From contig WPIO01000007.1 of assembly GCA_009760855.2 (NCBI GenBank), forward strand, positions 2,510,001 through 2,574,000: a stretch of 64,000 nt of DNA, given 5' to 3'. The stretch is from Cristatella mucedo (taxonomy: Eukaryota > Bryozoa > Phylactolaemata > Cristatellidae). Under the pieces are notes generated by a model. That model was not told the DNA's origin, did no database searches, and saw only the letters and a list, made by a program, of their open reading frames with translations. A program made the translations under genes and the position numbers. Shown here piece by piece: positions 49,801 through 56,112 of the stretch. Numbering within the stretch: position 1 is the first letter of the stretch; every line of letters begins with the position of its first letter.

Positions 49801-52800
49801 GAGAAGATTGGGCCAACAATCAAATAGTTCAGGGTACTTTTCAAAATACAACTTTTGAAATGGGATATGAAGTTTTGACGATTTCCGCATTGAATGCACG
49901 AAAATAGAGTGCATACTTGTGACTTGCAAACAGTTCATTTATAGTATTGCTTTTTGCCTTGTAAATTTCAAAATTTGGCCAATACTTGATAGTTTTAACG
50001 TGAATCAGCTCTGCTTCTATAACACTGCAACTGTAAGAGCATTTCTGATTTTGTTCGGATACGTTTTGCTATTCATGTCATCTAACGCCATTGAACTGAA
50101 TCGTCTGCAATCGTGGACAAAAGTAGCCAAAGTTATGGAGTGGAAATCAGAAATAAACTAGCCCAACGTGTTACATGCAGAGCCGAATTCGCATTTCAAA
50201 TTTTAGCACCGTCAATTTCATTGCAGTAACTTTGTATTGGGATCGTCTATATAGCACTAGAAACTGAGCCGTCGGTTCAGTGGCACGACCATATGATTTG
50301 ATTTGGCATCGATGACCCTCTCAGCCTTTAAGGATGGAGATGGAATGTGCTGGAGTGCTCAACATTTTATACAGTGAATTCCAGCTCTTTAGAAGTTATT
50401 GAAATTGTATATGTTGAACCAATTCTTGAGACTCGTGGGGCCTTGTAGACCCAGTAAAATAAGGTTTAAGCTATCAACGCTTGACAATCGACAGATAATG
50501 TATTTAAAATCCTGACAGCAATATCTTGCTGTTGTCACTGATGGTATACACAAAGCCTCGTGTGCACAATTCTGCTTCCCCTTGCCCTTCTAGTTTGGCT
50601 AGATCTTTTGGCTTCAGCTGGAGTAGCAATTATTTCGATTTAGCTTGATATTTAGTTTCACCGTCGTGACGATGTTGCAAGGTAAGAATAATGAATTTTG
50701 TTTCTAGTCCATTCGAAAAATTCATCTCAATTATTGTAGCAGAAACTAATTTTGGAATAGTCTGGGTTTGTTATGCCTGGCATTTCGCGTAAGCAGCCAT
50801 AGGCTAGACCATGGTTCGAACAATACCAGAATTTGAATTGGAATGGGTAACACAACATAATGTAGCATTTTCTGATAGCAAGGAACCGTATATAGTGTTT
50901 ATGCATCTGTGTGTGTGCATGAGTGCATCTCGGTAATAACTCAATAAAATGTATTTGTACGGCGTATTAAGATTACCTAATCTCTTACCCGGCACTTCAG
51001 ATGTTCTGCAGGTTCAAGCCCACGACCTTGGTCGTCAAAATGAAGGTGATTGTTAATAATGCCGATTATTTGTGGATTTCGCCAAACTTGAGGCATTAAT
51101 GCTCCTTGAACTTGCAAATAGCAATGGAAATCTACTTCTCGATTAAAAACCCGTGTGAGTGGGTAAGGGGGAAAACCCAGAGAAAGGTAGTTTTATTTTC
51201 TACAAATGACGTGTTCATGCCTAGTATAGTTCTTGTTCAGACCATCTTGGAAAGAAGAATATTTCTGGGTCACTGATAATCAAAAGAATTTTTGAAATAA
51301 TATGCGGAACCTGTGATCTCAATGCCGGAGTCTTTTTCACACTAGTGTCATTCATTGTAACCATGGGTTGTTGCCATAATTTCACTTCATGTGCATGCCA
51401 GACATTCCTACATTTCACATTACGTACAGAATACCATACTGAAGTCCATTACAATCCTAATTCACCAGTGAGCAAACTGCCAAGTTTTAATTTTCTCTGT
51501 ATGCTGTGTCTTCTTCACCCACAGCAGCTTGAGCATAATCGGCCTAATGCTTTATTGGCAGTTGGAATATATGCTCTTGCTTTGCTTCACATTTGTTAGG
51601 ATGTTTACGTTGCTGGTGTTGACGACGACTACCTGAAGCGGCTGCGACTACAGGAACTGCGTAGGGAGGAGATAGTGCGGCACAAGGAAGCGCAGCGCCA
51701 AAGGGAGGCCGAGCGTAAGCGCTTAGAATTGGGAAGTGGCAAGCCGGCCAGCACGAATCAGAGCACACCAGGTAGCATTCAGTGCTTTCCCGCCGGATGT
51801 CTGCCTACTTTTCTTGGCTTGAGGCGTTGCCTTGGTCAAAATCTGGGAGCGTTCATGTACTAACCAATTTACTTCTAATTAGTCAGCCGTTGTAATTTAA
51901 AGCTGTTCATCTTATTTCTGTACCTCCACCGAATTGGGGCAGGGGGCGTACGGTCGTTTTGGTTGAAGTAGATGTGCTTGGACTGCTCCCCAGAAGTGTG
52001 CTGGAATCTTGGCATTAGGTCCGGGTATGAAGACTTGAATGAAGAATAGCCAGCTCTACCTTAGCTCATACCTGTCACAAAAGACTGGTGCTGTTTAGAC
52101 TGGAGCACAATGGCTGCCAGTTTATTGCATGTTTCCTGCTGTTCTCAGCCTCTAGAGATCGGGGTCACCTTTAATGCTGAGGAGCCGATTGAGTAACCGT
52201 GCAAGGATGTTATACTGGTATCTCTAGGCTGCCTAGAGCTTGCATTTGGATGTCCCATCTCCGAAAGCATATCGCAAGCAGGCTCAAGGTGCATGTTTGA
52301 GCTCCAAACCGCCTGACACGACTCTGTGGGACGGTCGTGGGAGGGACATAAATGTCTTCCTACCCTATGCCTGTGCCCTTGCTCACCGTGGCTGACAGGT
52401 AAAATGCATTTGGTGATTGGGGTGTTTTGACTGGTAATTATTTGTTGTATAAAGGATTTGCATTTGTTTGAATGCAAATTTTCATAGGGCGTTTCTACAG
52501 CACCCGAGTGCATTTCTCTCGTTATGTGATGCTAGGCGTTTTGTCTTCTCCATTCTTTACATCCTAATTCAGTTTTTAGCCTCCTAATGGGAAAGGGTCA
52601 CTGACATTTTTCACATTTTTTGTTCTTGTTTTACCCCATTTTGCATTGATATCTTTATCAAGTCAAATGACCGTTCTTGCCCTCTTTTTTATTATATGTT
52701 TTGTTATTGGTCTTGCTTTCAGCCTCTGGTGACACAGGAAAACGTGGGCCGAATGGCAGCACGGGCAGACAGCCCGCACATCAGAACACTGCAAAACTGC

Positions 52801-54612
52801 ACCAGCAGTCCCAGACGAGGTATTCGGAGCAGCCACTGCACAAGATGCCTGCGATGGTCGATGCAGGCGAGAAAGGCATAACAGGCAACCGAGCTGCAGC
52901 TAGCAATAATCAAGATAAGGAGCCAGCGACAAAGCGAATGCTGGTGGATGCACGTCCACTGGGTGCTGCATACACTGGCACCAAATGGCTGGCCGCTGAT
53001 GCCTCTGGCAAGAGCCCCGCTGAAAAGCAGCTCCTGCTGCGCCAGCGGCTGCTGCAGCTTCAGCAGCAATCTGGCCTGAAGCGCAAACTTGGCACCACCA
53101 CTGAAGGTAGCCAATCACAGCCAGGCAATCAGCTCACTCCAGCGTGTGCTTTCAAGAAGAGAGACGTTAGTGGAAGCAGCAGCAGCTCCAAACAGCCGGT
53201 CCTGCCAACGTCGCTGCCTGTGAAGAGGGGACAGCAGCCAACTATTTCTGAGGAAGGGGCCTCTGCTGGAAGAGCTGTTCACAGGTCTCCACAGATGTCT
53301 GCTTGGCATGCACAGCGACAGCATCTTCATCAGCAGCATCGGCAAGAATCGGTGGAGCACGCACCTGTCGAAGGGGCTTCGAACTGGTCCTCATCGCAGC
53401 CTTCACAGTATGGGTGTGATGACACGAGGTCGGATTACACGCATTCAGACTGGGAGCACCAGAGCCAACGAGCACCTGAGCACCTCCCGGTTAGGCCCTA
53501 CTTGCCTGCAGTGCATCAGAGTGATGATACTCGTGTAAGTGGTGACTACATTGCTGTGCTACACCACTGCCACGTACTACCCAGAAACAACTTCCCTACC
53601 TATGCAAAAAGAGCATAAGAGTTTCTGGCAAGCTCGTCTGTGCTAGCTTTAAGCTGAGCATGTGAAACTTTGCAAGGCAGCTGTTGAGGGCTGCCTTAAC
53701 GTTCTGGAACCTAATGTTTACCGAGATGCGGTAAGGGGTTATGTGTGTGCTATACGTGCTGTCTTACCTGTGTTGAGGAGATCCTTCGTTTTCTTTACTT
53801 TGTAGACTAACTCAGCACATGTGCCGAATGGGGCTACATCAGTCTGTGTTAAGAATATCTCTGCTAGCACACCATTGGTCACTCTCTGCATGCATGCTGC
53901 TATGTTCGGGAGGGTTAATGTAAGTAAACTTTGCTTCGCCGTAAAGAATTGTTCTGACCGTCGTGCATGTAGGTACTGCTTGTGTAGTATGACTATTTTG
54001 GTGCTGTAGTGTGCGCGACAGTATCGCCAAATCTTTTTCGCATTTGCATACAGTCATTCTTGGTATTTAGTGCTAAATACTTGTCTGCACTTTGCGAACA
54101 ATAGCGGAAGTGCAAGCCATTCTATCGGAAGATTATTCTAGCTTTATCGGGAGGCTTGTGCACGTATGTTGTTTTTGGCAATCTAGATTTATTGATCCCT
54201 TACCTTGTGCAATTGTTGCTGCTCATGTTAGCTATACTTGTCTGTATGGTGTCAGCCACAAGTAGCTTATTAAAGGAGGCGATCTGGTTTCTTTGCGATA
54301 ATGATTTATTTTGTTTGTCCAAGTGTTTGCTTGTATTGGGACTTATATTTTTATTCAGGCCATTTTCGAGATGTATTACTGTTGCATTTGCAGAATGCCT
54401 TTTTTATAAATGATGCTCATGGACAGGCGATTCTTGAGTTTGCTACAGAAGCTGCTGCCGATATGTTCTGCAGGAAATACAACAAGTATGTTGATTGTGG
54501 TAAAATATGGGTTCCAATGAGAGCCTTATGCATGCAGACTCTTGTTTTCGACCGGCCAAGTTATTTGAATGCATTATTCTTGCCTTTCTCAAATGCACCG
54601 TGGTGTGCATGA
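16312..54612 (+). CDS. RBM33: RBM33-like RNA-binding protein gene (exon-intron span)
   Basis: Fifteen candidate exons on the plus strand, given separately. The order of regions matches RBM33: acidic Asp/Glu stretches, a basic Arg/Gly piece with RQHK...RRGG, long Gln/Pro-rich disorder, a charged coiled coil ([18 protein letters not shown]), a QPLHK motif, and a C-terminal divergent RRM. Known biology: human RBM33 is a nuclear RNA-binding protein reported to bind ALKBH5 and to act in mRNA export. Phases agree A-B-C-D-E-F and G-H-I-J, and L-M-N-O; J-K depends on which acceptor is used. F ends in phase 0 whereas G needs one preceding base, so at least one exon between 32118 and 46034 is probably missing. 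No start codon was found. Splice forms are predictions only, and the family call rests on pattern memory rather than a search. Confidence 0.6.
16409..17803. other. Predicted intron, nothing recognised
   Basis: AT-rich; no repeat family or exon seen. Confidence 0.3.
17804..17873 (+). CDS. Candidate exon B of the RBM33-like gene
   Basis: Acceptor ccatctgttttag, donor GAG|gtcagt. Two frames are open. The one that keeps phase with exons A and C reads [17 protein letters not shown]; the other ([20 protein letters not shown]) looks more like an acidic coding segment but does not fit either neighbour's phase. The exon may be real with a different neighbour. Confidence 0.3.
18440..19065 (+). repeat. 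LINE-2 fragment interrupted by a SINE-1
   Basis: [17 protein letters not shown] and [13 protein letters not shown] (18560-18675) are the LINE-2 ORF2 C-terminal motifs. The 3' UTR (gtgaagtgcctagaaaaagattaag) resumes near 19037 after an old SINE-1 copy. Confidence 0.75.
18858..19000 (+). repeat. Old SINE-1 copy inside LINE-2
   Basis: Diverged SINE-1: aggtaaggtgcttgctctttacgagaccgat, a decayed B box (tgttcaaatcatg), then ttctttattgccaactgcaaatggtga and the tctgccgatatacaaatgaggttgtt tail. Divergence is greater than for the copy at 37.7 kb. Confidence 0.6.
19535..19635. repeat. (CA)n-(TA)n microsatellite
   Basis: Short acacac run continuing into alternating tatata, with an internal ttatctaatatat palindromic break. 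Confidence 0.9.
19953..20016 (+). CDS. Exon C of the RBM33-like gene (acidic)
   Basis: Acceptor gttatacag and strong donor GAT|gtgagt. Encodes [21 protein letters not shown], which is acidic as expected for the RBM33 N-terminus. A second acceptor (gctattttag, exon start 19974) keeps the same phase. Ends in phase 0 and joins exon D. Confidence 0.45.
20609..20648 (+). CDS. Exon D of the RBM33-like gene
   Basis: Small 40-base exon, acceptor ttcctaattgcag, donor gttttc (weak). Encodes [13 protein letters not shown] plus one base. Its phase-1 end is completed exactly by the inner AG acceptor of exon E. Confidence 0.45.
20649..21635. other. Predicted intron part with a CA microsatellite
   Basis: Nothing recognised except the (CA)n tract at 21073-21131. 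Confidence 0.35.
21073..21131. repeat. (CA)n microsatellite
   Basis: About 29 uninterrupted CA units apart from one initial change. Confidence 0.97.
21640..22720 (-). pseudogene. Decayed copy of a widespread uncharacterised transposon-like protein
   Basis: The minus strand, read through several frameshifts, gives in order: [16 protein letters not shown] (near 22530), PVAHLVHLK...SVKML and EVIGDFK (22380-22490), a [17 protein letters not shown] piece with KRDQPKK (22260-22350), TLGW near 22190, [13 protein letters not shown] (22060-22110), and a tail resembling NADMSDM...MARHSIF (21840-21950). I know this order ([17 protein letters not shown], PVAHSVxLKETYxNMKLLL, CCFLCxWDSRD, LPPLHIKLGLMK, FPKLSxAKIKxGxFVGPQI) from unnamed predicted proteins in aphids, cnidarians, hemichordates and other animals, probably of mobile-element origin. 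I cannot name the superfamily. This copy is non-functional. Confidence 0.65.
22721..23635. other. Predicted intron, nothing recognised
   Basis: The frames at 23004-23327 and 23383-23643 start at non-ATG codons or lack any domain. No repeat family identified. Confidence 0.3.
23638..23740 (-). repeat. Possible old tRNA-derived SINE
   Basis: The minus strand shows a tRNA-like order: tgtgtgatcaagaggttcgacc, then a B-box-like ggttccattcc. It directly abuts a LINE-2 3' end. No second copy in the window, so this is weak. Confidence 0.3.
23760..23950 (-). repeat. LINE-2 3' end
   Basis: Minus-strand gagggtgctatacaaatgc tail with the tctgtaaagagcctagaaagagg block, as in other LINE-2 copies; internally shortened. 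Confidence 0.65.
24720..26345 (+). mobile_element. LINE-1 family reverse transcriptase copy (CR1/L2-type), damaged
   Basis: A non-LTR retrotransposon ORF2, read over several frameshifts. First a linker ([12 protein letters not shown]...[12 protein letters not shown]) in 24750-25010. Then the [21 protein letters not shown] near 25110-25160, [19 protein letters not shown] (RT palm, first catalytic Asp) near 25310-25370, [13 protein letters not shown] near 25490, and FYADDTQL with the catalytic Asp pair near 25585. A frameshift at about 25605 separates the YADD box from the thumb ([11 protein letters not shown]...). About 300 bases are missing at 25960 compared with the copy at 56 kb. It ends in [14 protein letters not shown] and the acatt-rich tail at 26345. 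No 5' endonuclease domain is present. Strong similarity to the 56-kb copy suggests both are fairly young. Confidence 0.9.
26745..27060 (+). repeat. LINE-2 3' end with (ATT)n tail
   Basis: The LFK-type terminal codons are followed by cacagcatttagtgggtcc, repeated catgctgac/cactaaccat motifs, gtaaagtgcctagaaagagattgag and a (TTA)n tail at 27043-27060. Confidence 0.8.
27155..27215 (+). CDS. Exon E of the RBM33-like gene (acidic)
   Basis: Acceptor tactattctagtcag (the inner AG keeps phase with exon D), donor GCTTG|gtatgt. Encodes [20 protein letters not shown]; this resembles the acidic SDEELNDDLLQSD-type region of vertebrate RBM33. Two trailing bases plus the first base of exon F complete a Cys codon. 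Confidence 0.6.
27216..28660. other. Predicted intron, nothing recognised
   Basis: No exon or repeat family seen; short unsupported frames on both strands. Confidence 0.3.
28671..28735. repeat. Two-copy tandem duplication (~33 bp)
   Basis: The segment ggccattgtcaaaatggtac plus tgaactt occurs twice head to tail with near identity. Confidence 0.85.
29290..30560 (+). pseudogene. Tc1/mariner-like transposase relic
   Basis: The plus strand reads [18 protein letters not shown] near 29470-29525 (N-terminal helix-turn-helix region), [20 protein letters not shown] near 30112-30170 (Tc1 pattern KSVMVWGcxSxxGxGxL), and further on pieces of the DLNPIEHLWG-type end near 30355-30400. Stops and frameshifts throughout. 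It includes an internal 54-bp duplication. Confidence 0.7.
29708..29815. repeat. Two-copy tandem duplication (~54 bp) inside the Tc1 relic
   Basis: The segment starting cttttaaacgacgaacggca and ending gagttttcttagtcgct is present twice with one base difference seen in the core (caagag/caggag). Confidence 0.9.
30755..30900 (-). repeat. SINE-1 copy
   Basis: Minus-strand order: gatggcccactgggtaatgc (A box region), cacgacctcggtcccgaggttgtgg, a damaged B box, cgatcctttactgctgctgc, then the gctcttctgccgctata tail. Confidence 0.75.
31893..32118 (+). CDS. Exon F of the RBM33-like gene
   Basis: Acceptor ttttcgttgcag, donor GAG|gtattt. Encodes ~75 residues beginning [20 protein letters not shown], acidic and Ser/Glu-rich, ending GEAVSESE in phase 0. 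It continues exon E smoothly. The following exon in phase has not been found; see the gap before exon G. Confidence 0.65.
32968..33091. repeat. (GA)n-(GACA)n microsatellite
   Basis: A pure gagaga run followed by gacagacagaca and mixed units. The associated long frames on both strands are artefacts. Confidence 0.97.
33092..34720. other. Predicted intron; one possible exon start at 33382
   Basis: A very good acceptor (ttactgattggtccactgccttcag) lies before 33382 and the frame after it is phase 0, as exon F would need. The peptide ([16 protein letters not shown]...) looks hydrophobic and non-RBM33-like and no phase-1 donor is evident, so I do not call an exon. Confidence 0.25.
34725..34815. repeat. 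(CA)n microsatellite
   Basis: About 45 CA units without interruption. Confidence 0.98.
34835..35830 (-). repeat. LINE-2 fragment (best-preserved C-terminal half)
   Basis: The minus strand encodes [20 protein letters not shown] (35750 region), then [17 protein letters not shown] (RT thumb), and after frameshifts the SLTF...[15 protein letters not shown] block, ending with gtaaagcgcgtagaaagagat and a CA microsatellite at 34815. It matches the fragment at the right edge of the window. Confidence 0.8.
35984..36066. repeat. Short degenerate tandem repeat (ttttaactaccg)n
   Basis: Five to six variable-length units of tttaactaccgt. Confidence 0.8.
36070..37185. other. Predicted intron, nothing recognised
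   Basis: The frame 36229-36546 and its shadows have no recognised domain. Confidence 0.3.
37190..37960 (-). repeat. LINE-1 3' portion split by a SINE-1
   Basis: The minus strand gives LTHKAHHG (37830-37850) on one side of the SINE and [20 protein letters not shown] (37590-37640) on the other, directly continuous in the 56-kb copy ([19 protein letters not shown]). The copy ends with the LINE-1 3' UTR at 37190-37270. Confidence 0.85.
37641..37825 (+). repeat. SINE-1, most complete copy
   Basis: Starts gatggcacactaggtaaggc (A box), cacgacgtcagtcccgaggt, B box ggttcgattcc, cgatcctttatcgccactgc, the gctcttctgtcgctatac tail and an atttatttatt end. Flanked by similar agccgtgatgg / agccgtggtgg, which may be a target-site duplication, although the SINE head itself resembles this sequence. 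Confidence 0.85.
37961..39595. other. Predicted intron, nothing recognised
   Basis: Short frames at 38194-38470 and 38529-38729 without domain or splice support. Confidence 0.3.
39600..41728 (-). pseudogene. hAT transposase relic with BED finger and DUF659-type core
   Basis: Read on the minus strand. Near 41725: [20 protein letters not shown] then CKACG...LHAHW, a BED zinc finger (W..F, CxxC, H). At 41100-41320: [17 protein letters not shown] and the KLMIDK...ISK block, the DUF659 pattern of hAT-like proteins. At 40495-40920: [15 protein letters not shown], with the helix [14 protein letters not shown] and TR-GG in place of the usual TRWGS. At 39765-39900: [20 protein letters not shown], the hAT dimerisation pattern. 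An acidic tail ([19 protein letters not shown]) follows at 39600-39720. Stops and frameshifts separate the parts. Terminal inverted repeats and an 8-bp target duplication were not identified. Confidence 0.75.
41849..42199. repeat. 21-bp minisatellite, about 15 near-identical units
   Basis: Unit gggccaatgcggtacgggaaa repeated head to tail with essentially no divergence, then two or three degenerate units with poly-G runs. Because 21 is a multiple of 3, several frames on both strands stay open through the array (for example repeated GQCGTGK). No spacers and no dyad, so not CRISPR. It starts about 120 bp beyond the N-terminal end of the hAT relic. Confidence 0.97.
42583..42740 (-). repeat. LINE-2 3' end with (AAT)n tail
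   Basis: aataataataatgcatttg, agagaactcg and ttctaggcacttcacatttgctgc match the LINE-2 3' UTR reversed. Confidence 0.75.
42741..46030. other. Predicted intron with possible decayed LINE-2 at 43360-43590
   Basis: The plus strand at 43360-43590 faintly follows the LINE-2 C-terminal order (CNSLL...LVQN...). At 44250-44272 a ttttttttggccagcactgta stretch resembles a Tc1-type terminal repeat without a partner. Otherwise nothing recognised; any exon missing between F and G may lie here or further left. Confidence 0.3.
46034..46252 (+). CDS. Exon G of the RBM33-like gene
   Basis: Acceptor attgtcggtaccag, donor CTCG|gtgaga. Encodes ~72 residues: [20 protein letters not shown] followed by an acidic, Ala/Glu-rich stretch ([16 protein letters not shown]). 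It needs one base from the preceding exon and ends with one base that completes a Gly codon with exon H. Confidence 0.65.
46413..46600 (+). CDS. Exon H of the RBM33-like gene (basic, Arg/Gly)
   Basis: Acceptor agttggttttctatag, donor CAG|gtatcg. Encodes [19 protein letters not shown], followed by Ala/Pro/Arg-rich residues ([13 protein letters not shown]). The RQHK...RRGG pattern matches the basic piece that follows the acidic part in vertebrate RBM33. Phase 1 to phase 0. Confidence 0.75.
46725..47123 (+). CDS. Exon I of the RBM33-like gene (Gln/Pro/Ala-rich)
   Basis: Strong acceptor tagacttttctgtctttcag and donor CGG|gtaaag; 133 codons in phase 0. It starts [20 protein letters not shown], contains [15 protein letters not shown] and many Gln/Pro residues, and ends [14 protein letters not shown]. 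Predicted disordered. The acceptor is a tandem NAGNAG (cagcag), so a one-Gln variant is possible. Confidence 0.8.
47590..47720 (+). repeat. LINE-1 3' end fragment
   Basis: ggctaccgaattcgtaccga, aagccgcttaggctttgaat and the acattacatt tail, as at 26.3 kb. Confidence 0.8.
47800..48020 (-). repeat. Diverged LINE-1-like C-terminal fragment
   Basis: The minus strand reads [20 protein letters not shown] then [10 protein letters not shown], parallel to [20 protein letters not shown] and [10 protein letters not shown] of LINE-1. It is too diverged to be the same subfamily. Confidence 0.6.
48726..49307 (+). CDS. Exon J of the RBM33-like gene (large, low complexity)
   Basis: Acceptor ctgcatttttgtcgtttgatttaag gives phase 0, matching exon I, and GTGAGT at 49308 closes it after 194 codons. 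Polar and disordered: [14 protein letters not shown], an HLQQQQRYG piece, [13 protein letters not shown], and Arg/Ser-rich [12 protein letters not shown]. No domain recognised. The frame runs on to a stop at 49436 if the donor is not used. Confidence 0.65.
49543..49590 (+). CDS. Exon K of the RBM33-like gene (short)
   Basis: [16 protein letters not shown], 16 codons, with a strong donor AAT|gtaagt. Using the inner AG (ccaaacag) keeps phase 0 with exons J and L. The stronger outer acceptor (ttattttacag, exon start 49530) would add SAKQ but needs two bases from the previous exon, which the J donor does not supply. The boundary is unresolved. Confidence 0.45.
49591..51599. other. Predicted intron with one SINE-2
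   Basis: Apart from the SINE-2 at 50935-51055 nothing is recognised; the frames at 49919-50161 and 51345-51599 lack domains. Confidence 0.35.
50935..51055 (-). repeat. SINE-2 copy
   Basis: Minus-strand acgaccaaggtcgtgggctt, then gaacctgcaga, gggtaagagattaggtaatc and acgccgtacaaatac match the SINE-2 order. Confidence 0.6.
51600..51771 (+). CDS. Exon L of the RBM33-like gene (charged coiled coil)
   Basis: Acceptor tttgcttcacatttgttag, donor CCAG|gtagca; 57 codons plus one base. [20 protein letters not shown] continues [20 protein letters not shown], a strongly charged helix. It parallels the DEDEETRLYRLKIEEQKRLR-type coiled coil of RBM33. This is one of the two best family markers. Confidence 0.8.
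51772..52722. other. Predicted intron
   Basis: A 122-codon minus frame (52145-52513) is open but has no recognised domain. No repeat identified. Confidence 0.3.
52723..53534 (+). CDS. Exon M of the RBM33-like gene (largest exon, Gln/His-rich)
   Basis: Acceptor tggtcttgctttcag, donor CGT|gtaagt; about 270 codons, first codon completed by the G of exon L. Contains [13 protein letters not shown] (QPLHK also occurs in vertebrate RBM33), [14 protein letters not shown], a Leu/Gln helix ([20 protein letters not shown]), a Ser run, and His/Gln-rich [15 protein letters not shown]. The open frame extends left into the intron but its first codon there is TTG, so it is not an independent gene. Confidence 0.8.
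53806..53919 (+). CDS. Exon N of the RBM33-like gene (RRM, first half)
   Basis: Acceptor cgttttctttactttgtag, donor AAT|gtaagt; 38 codons, phase 0 at both ends. [20 protein letters not shown] then AMFGRVN gives RRM strand 1, helix 1 and the turn, as in the CVVSVEGLSSSTT...VG stretch of RBM33. The RNP aromatic residues of classical RRMs are not evident, as in other divergent RRMs. Confidence 0.75.
54394..54612 (+). CDS. Terminal exon O of the RBM33-like gene (RRM, second half)
   Basis: Acceptor tgttgcatttgcag; starts [20 protein letters not shown] and continues [20 protein letters not shown], corresponding to RRM strands 2-4 and helix 2 (RBM33: KAIAKFKEPAHALAFQQKF). The frame stays open to a stop at 54610-54612, adding about 25 residues beyond where vertebrate RBM33 ends. 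A donor-like gtatgt at 54486 would instead split the exon after RKYN. I prefer the terminal-exon reading because the fourth strand (KIWV) follows without interruption and a poly(A) signal is near. Confidence 0.65.
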   Translation, partial: NAFFINDAHGQAILEFATEAAADMFCRKYNKYVDCGKIWVPMRALCMQTLVFDRPSYLNALFLPFSNAPWCA

Positions 54613-54902
54613 CCGATAATTGTCTTTCTTTTTCCAAAATTGTCCCTCTTGTCTACATCGACTAAAGCTGTGCTGTGAAAATGCAGACCACTGTGCAGTT
54701 GTAGCATTTGGGGCAAGATGGTTAATTGTAGCCTGCTGTAAAAATTACTTTGGGTTGGCTTCAGTTGGATGCAACCTGTCATTGCCTTGTCTGCGAACGT
54801 TGTTTTTTTTTATAGTTGTACTATGGACCATGCACGAATCACGGCAACACTGGTTAGGCGATAAGACAAGGCATCAGGTCTCGTGTGAAAAGCAGGCATG
54901 GT

Positions 54903-54908
54903 AATAAA
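54903..54908 (+). terminator. Poly(A) signal AATAAA
   Basis: Canonical hexamer about 290 bases after the predicted stop of the RBM33-like gene; cleavage would fall near 54925. Confidence 0.5.
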
Positions 54909-54925
54909 CCAGCTTGAAGTGGCCA

Positions 54926-55845
54926 GATCTTCGTGACGTCGCCAGACCTTCATTATTCGCTTGTTTGACAACAGCAGGGCATTGCATACCTTATCCAGTA
55001 TGACTGTAAAGTTCGATCTGTCAGCTAAATATAAATATTTATTTCCTACGATGCCGGGTACGTCCATTGCTTTTACAGTCAAAGTTCATTCCTCCTACTT
55101 TAGCCCTTGCAGTGAATTGAGAGAAGACCGTGTCCACATTGTCATTGACAGTGTTGAATTGTTTTAGGTATGTCCATCCTAAAAAAGATCGTTGTTGCCG
55201 TTTTCGGGTTTAGGTTGCAGGCCGTCAGGCTTCCTTAGCTAGCTGGATGGCGACTTTTGACTATGTCAGTGTAATATATTTGTTACCTTGTTTGTTACCG
55301 ATATAGCACAATACAACACAACAACAGTGTCCACAGATCTTATTATCATACATTGATCAGTATCCATTGTCTTGCCCCCTTTTCTTTGCATAGTTAAACC
55401 AACTACTACGTATAATGTGAAGCATCTGAGGGTTACAGGCTGTCGTAGCACTTACATTTTAGGAGTAATGTATGGCATCGATAAAGGAATTCGAAACGCG
55501 ACCGACCCCCTGACCATACCATAGGCAAACGTCACTTTTCACTTCTGCTTGGGTCTAAGTATGTTCGTAAGAGATTTTTCATCGTATTTAACGAATTGTT
55601 TAAGCATGTGACCCTTGGAGAACACTACCTATTTATTTCTGTTCTTAAAACGTTTCTCATGAATAGATTGCTGTTTTAAGAGAAACGATGGCCTAATGCA
55701 TCCTGCCAATATATCATGTGTTAACAGCTGCTTGGGGTCAGCCTATGCCAACTGCTGCCAGATTTAGAACGCAGCAGCTTTTGTGCTTTTACATAGGCAG
55801 GAAAAGGGTTTTGCATACCTCGTGGGAAATGGCAAAAAACTGATT
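54926..55845. other. Gene-free stretch after the RBM33-like gene
   Basis: AT-rich; nothing recognised. Confidence 0.35.
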
Positions 55846-55849
55846 TAAC

Positions 55850-55995
55850 ACTTTTTGTATAGCGATAGAAGAGCCTTTACGGCTATCACCATAGCTTGCA
55901 GTGGCGATAAAGGATTTCGAACCCACGACCTCGGGGCCGAAGTCGTGAAAAGCAACCGCCTTACCTAGTGAGCCATTACGGCTCACCAAGCTTAG
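55850..55995 (-). repeat. SINE-1 copy
   Basis: Minus strand: gagccgtaatggctcactag, gtaaggcggttgc, cgacttcggccccgaggtcg, tgggttcgaaatcc (B box slightly altered), then cgccactgcaagctatggtg and the gctcttctatcgctatac tail. Confidence 0.8.
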
Positions 55996-56112
55996 AGGCT
56001 CGCCCCAAATCTTTTTATGAAGAGGGTAGAGACCTTTTATGCTTATGACAAAGGTCACCCCTAATGAAATGGCCGATATGGTTTGGTTGTGGAATTTTTG
56101 GTTGACATTCTT

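Noticed and set aside
52145-52513. 122-codon minus-strand frame in an intron
   Set aside because: No recognisable domain and begins at a non-ATG codon; likely chance or old repeat.
52677-52722. Signal-peptide-like N-terminus of the frame containing exon M ([14 protein letters not shown])
   Set aside because: It begins at a TTG and is the polypyrimidine intron end before the ttgctttcag acceptor.
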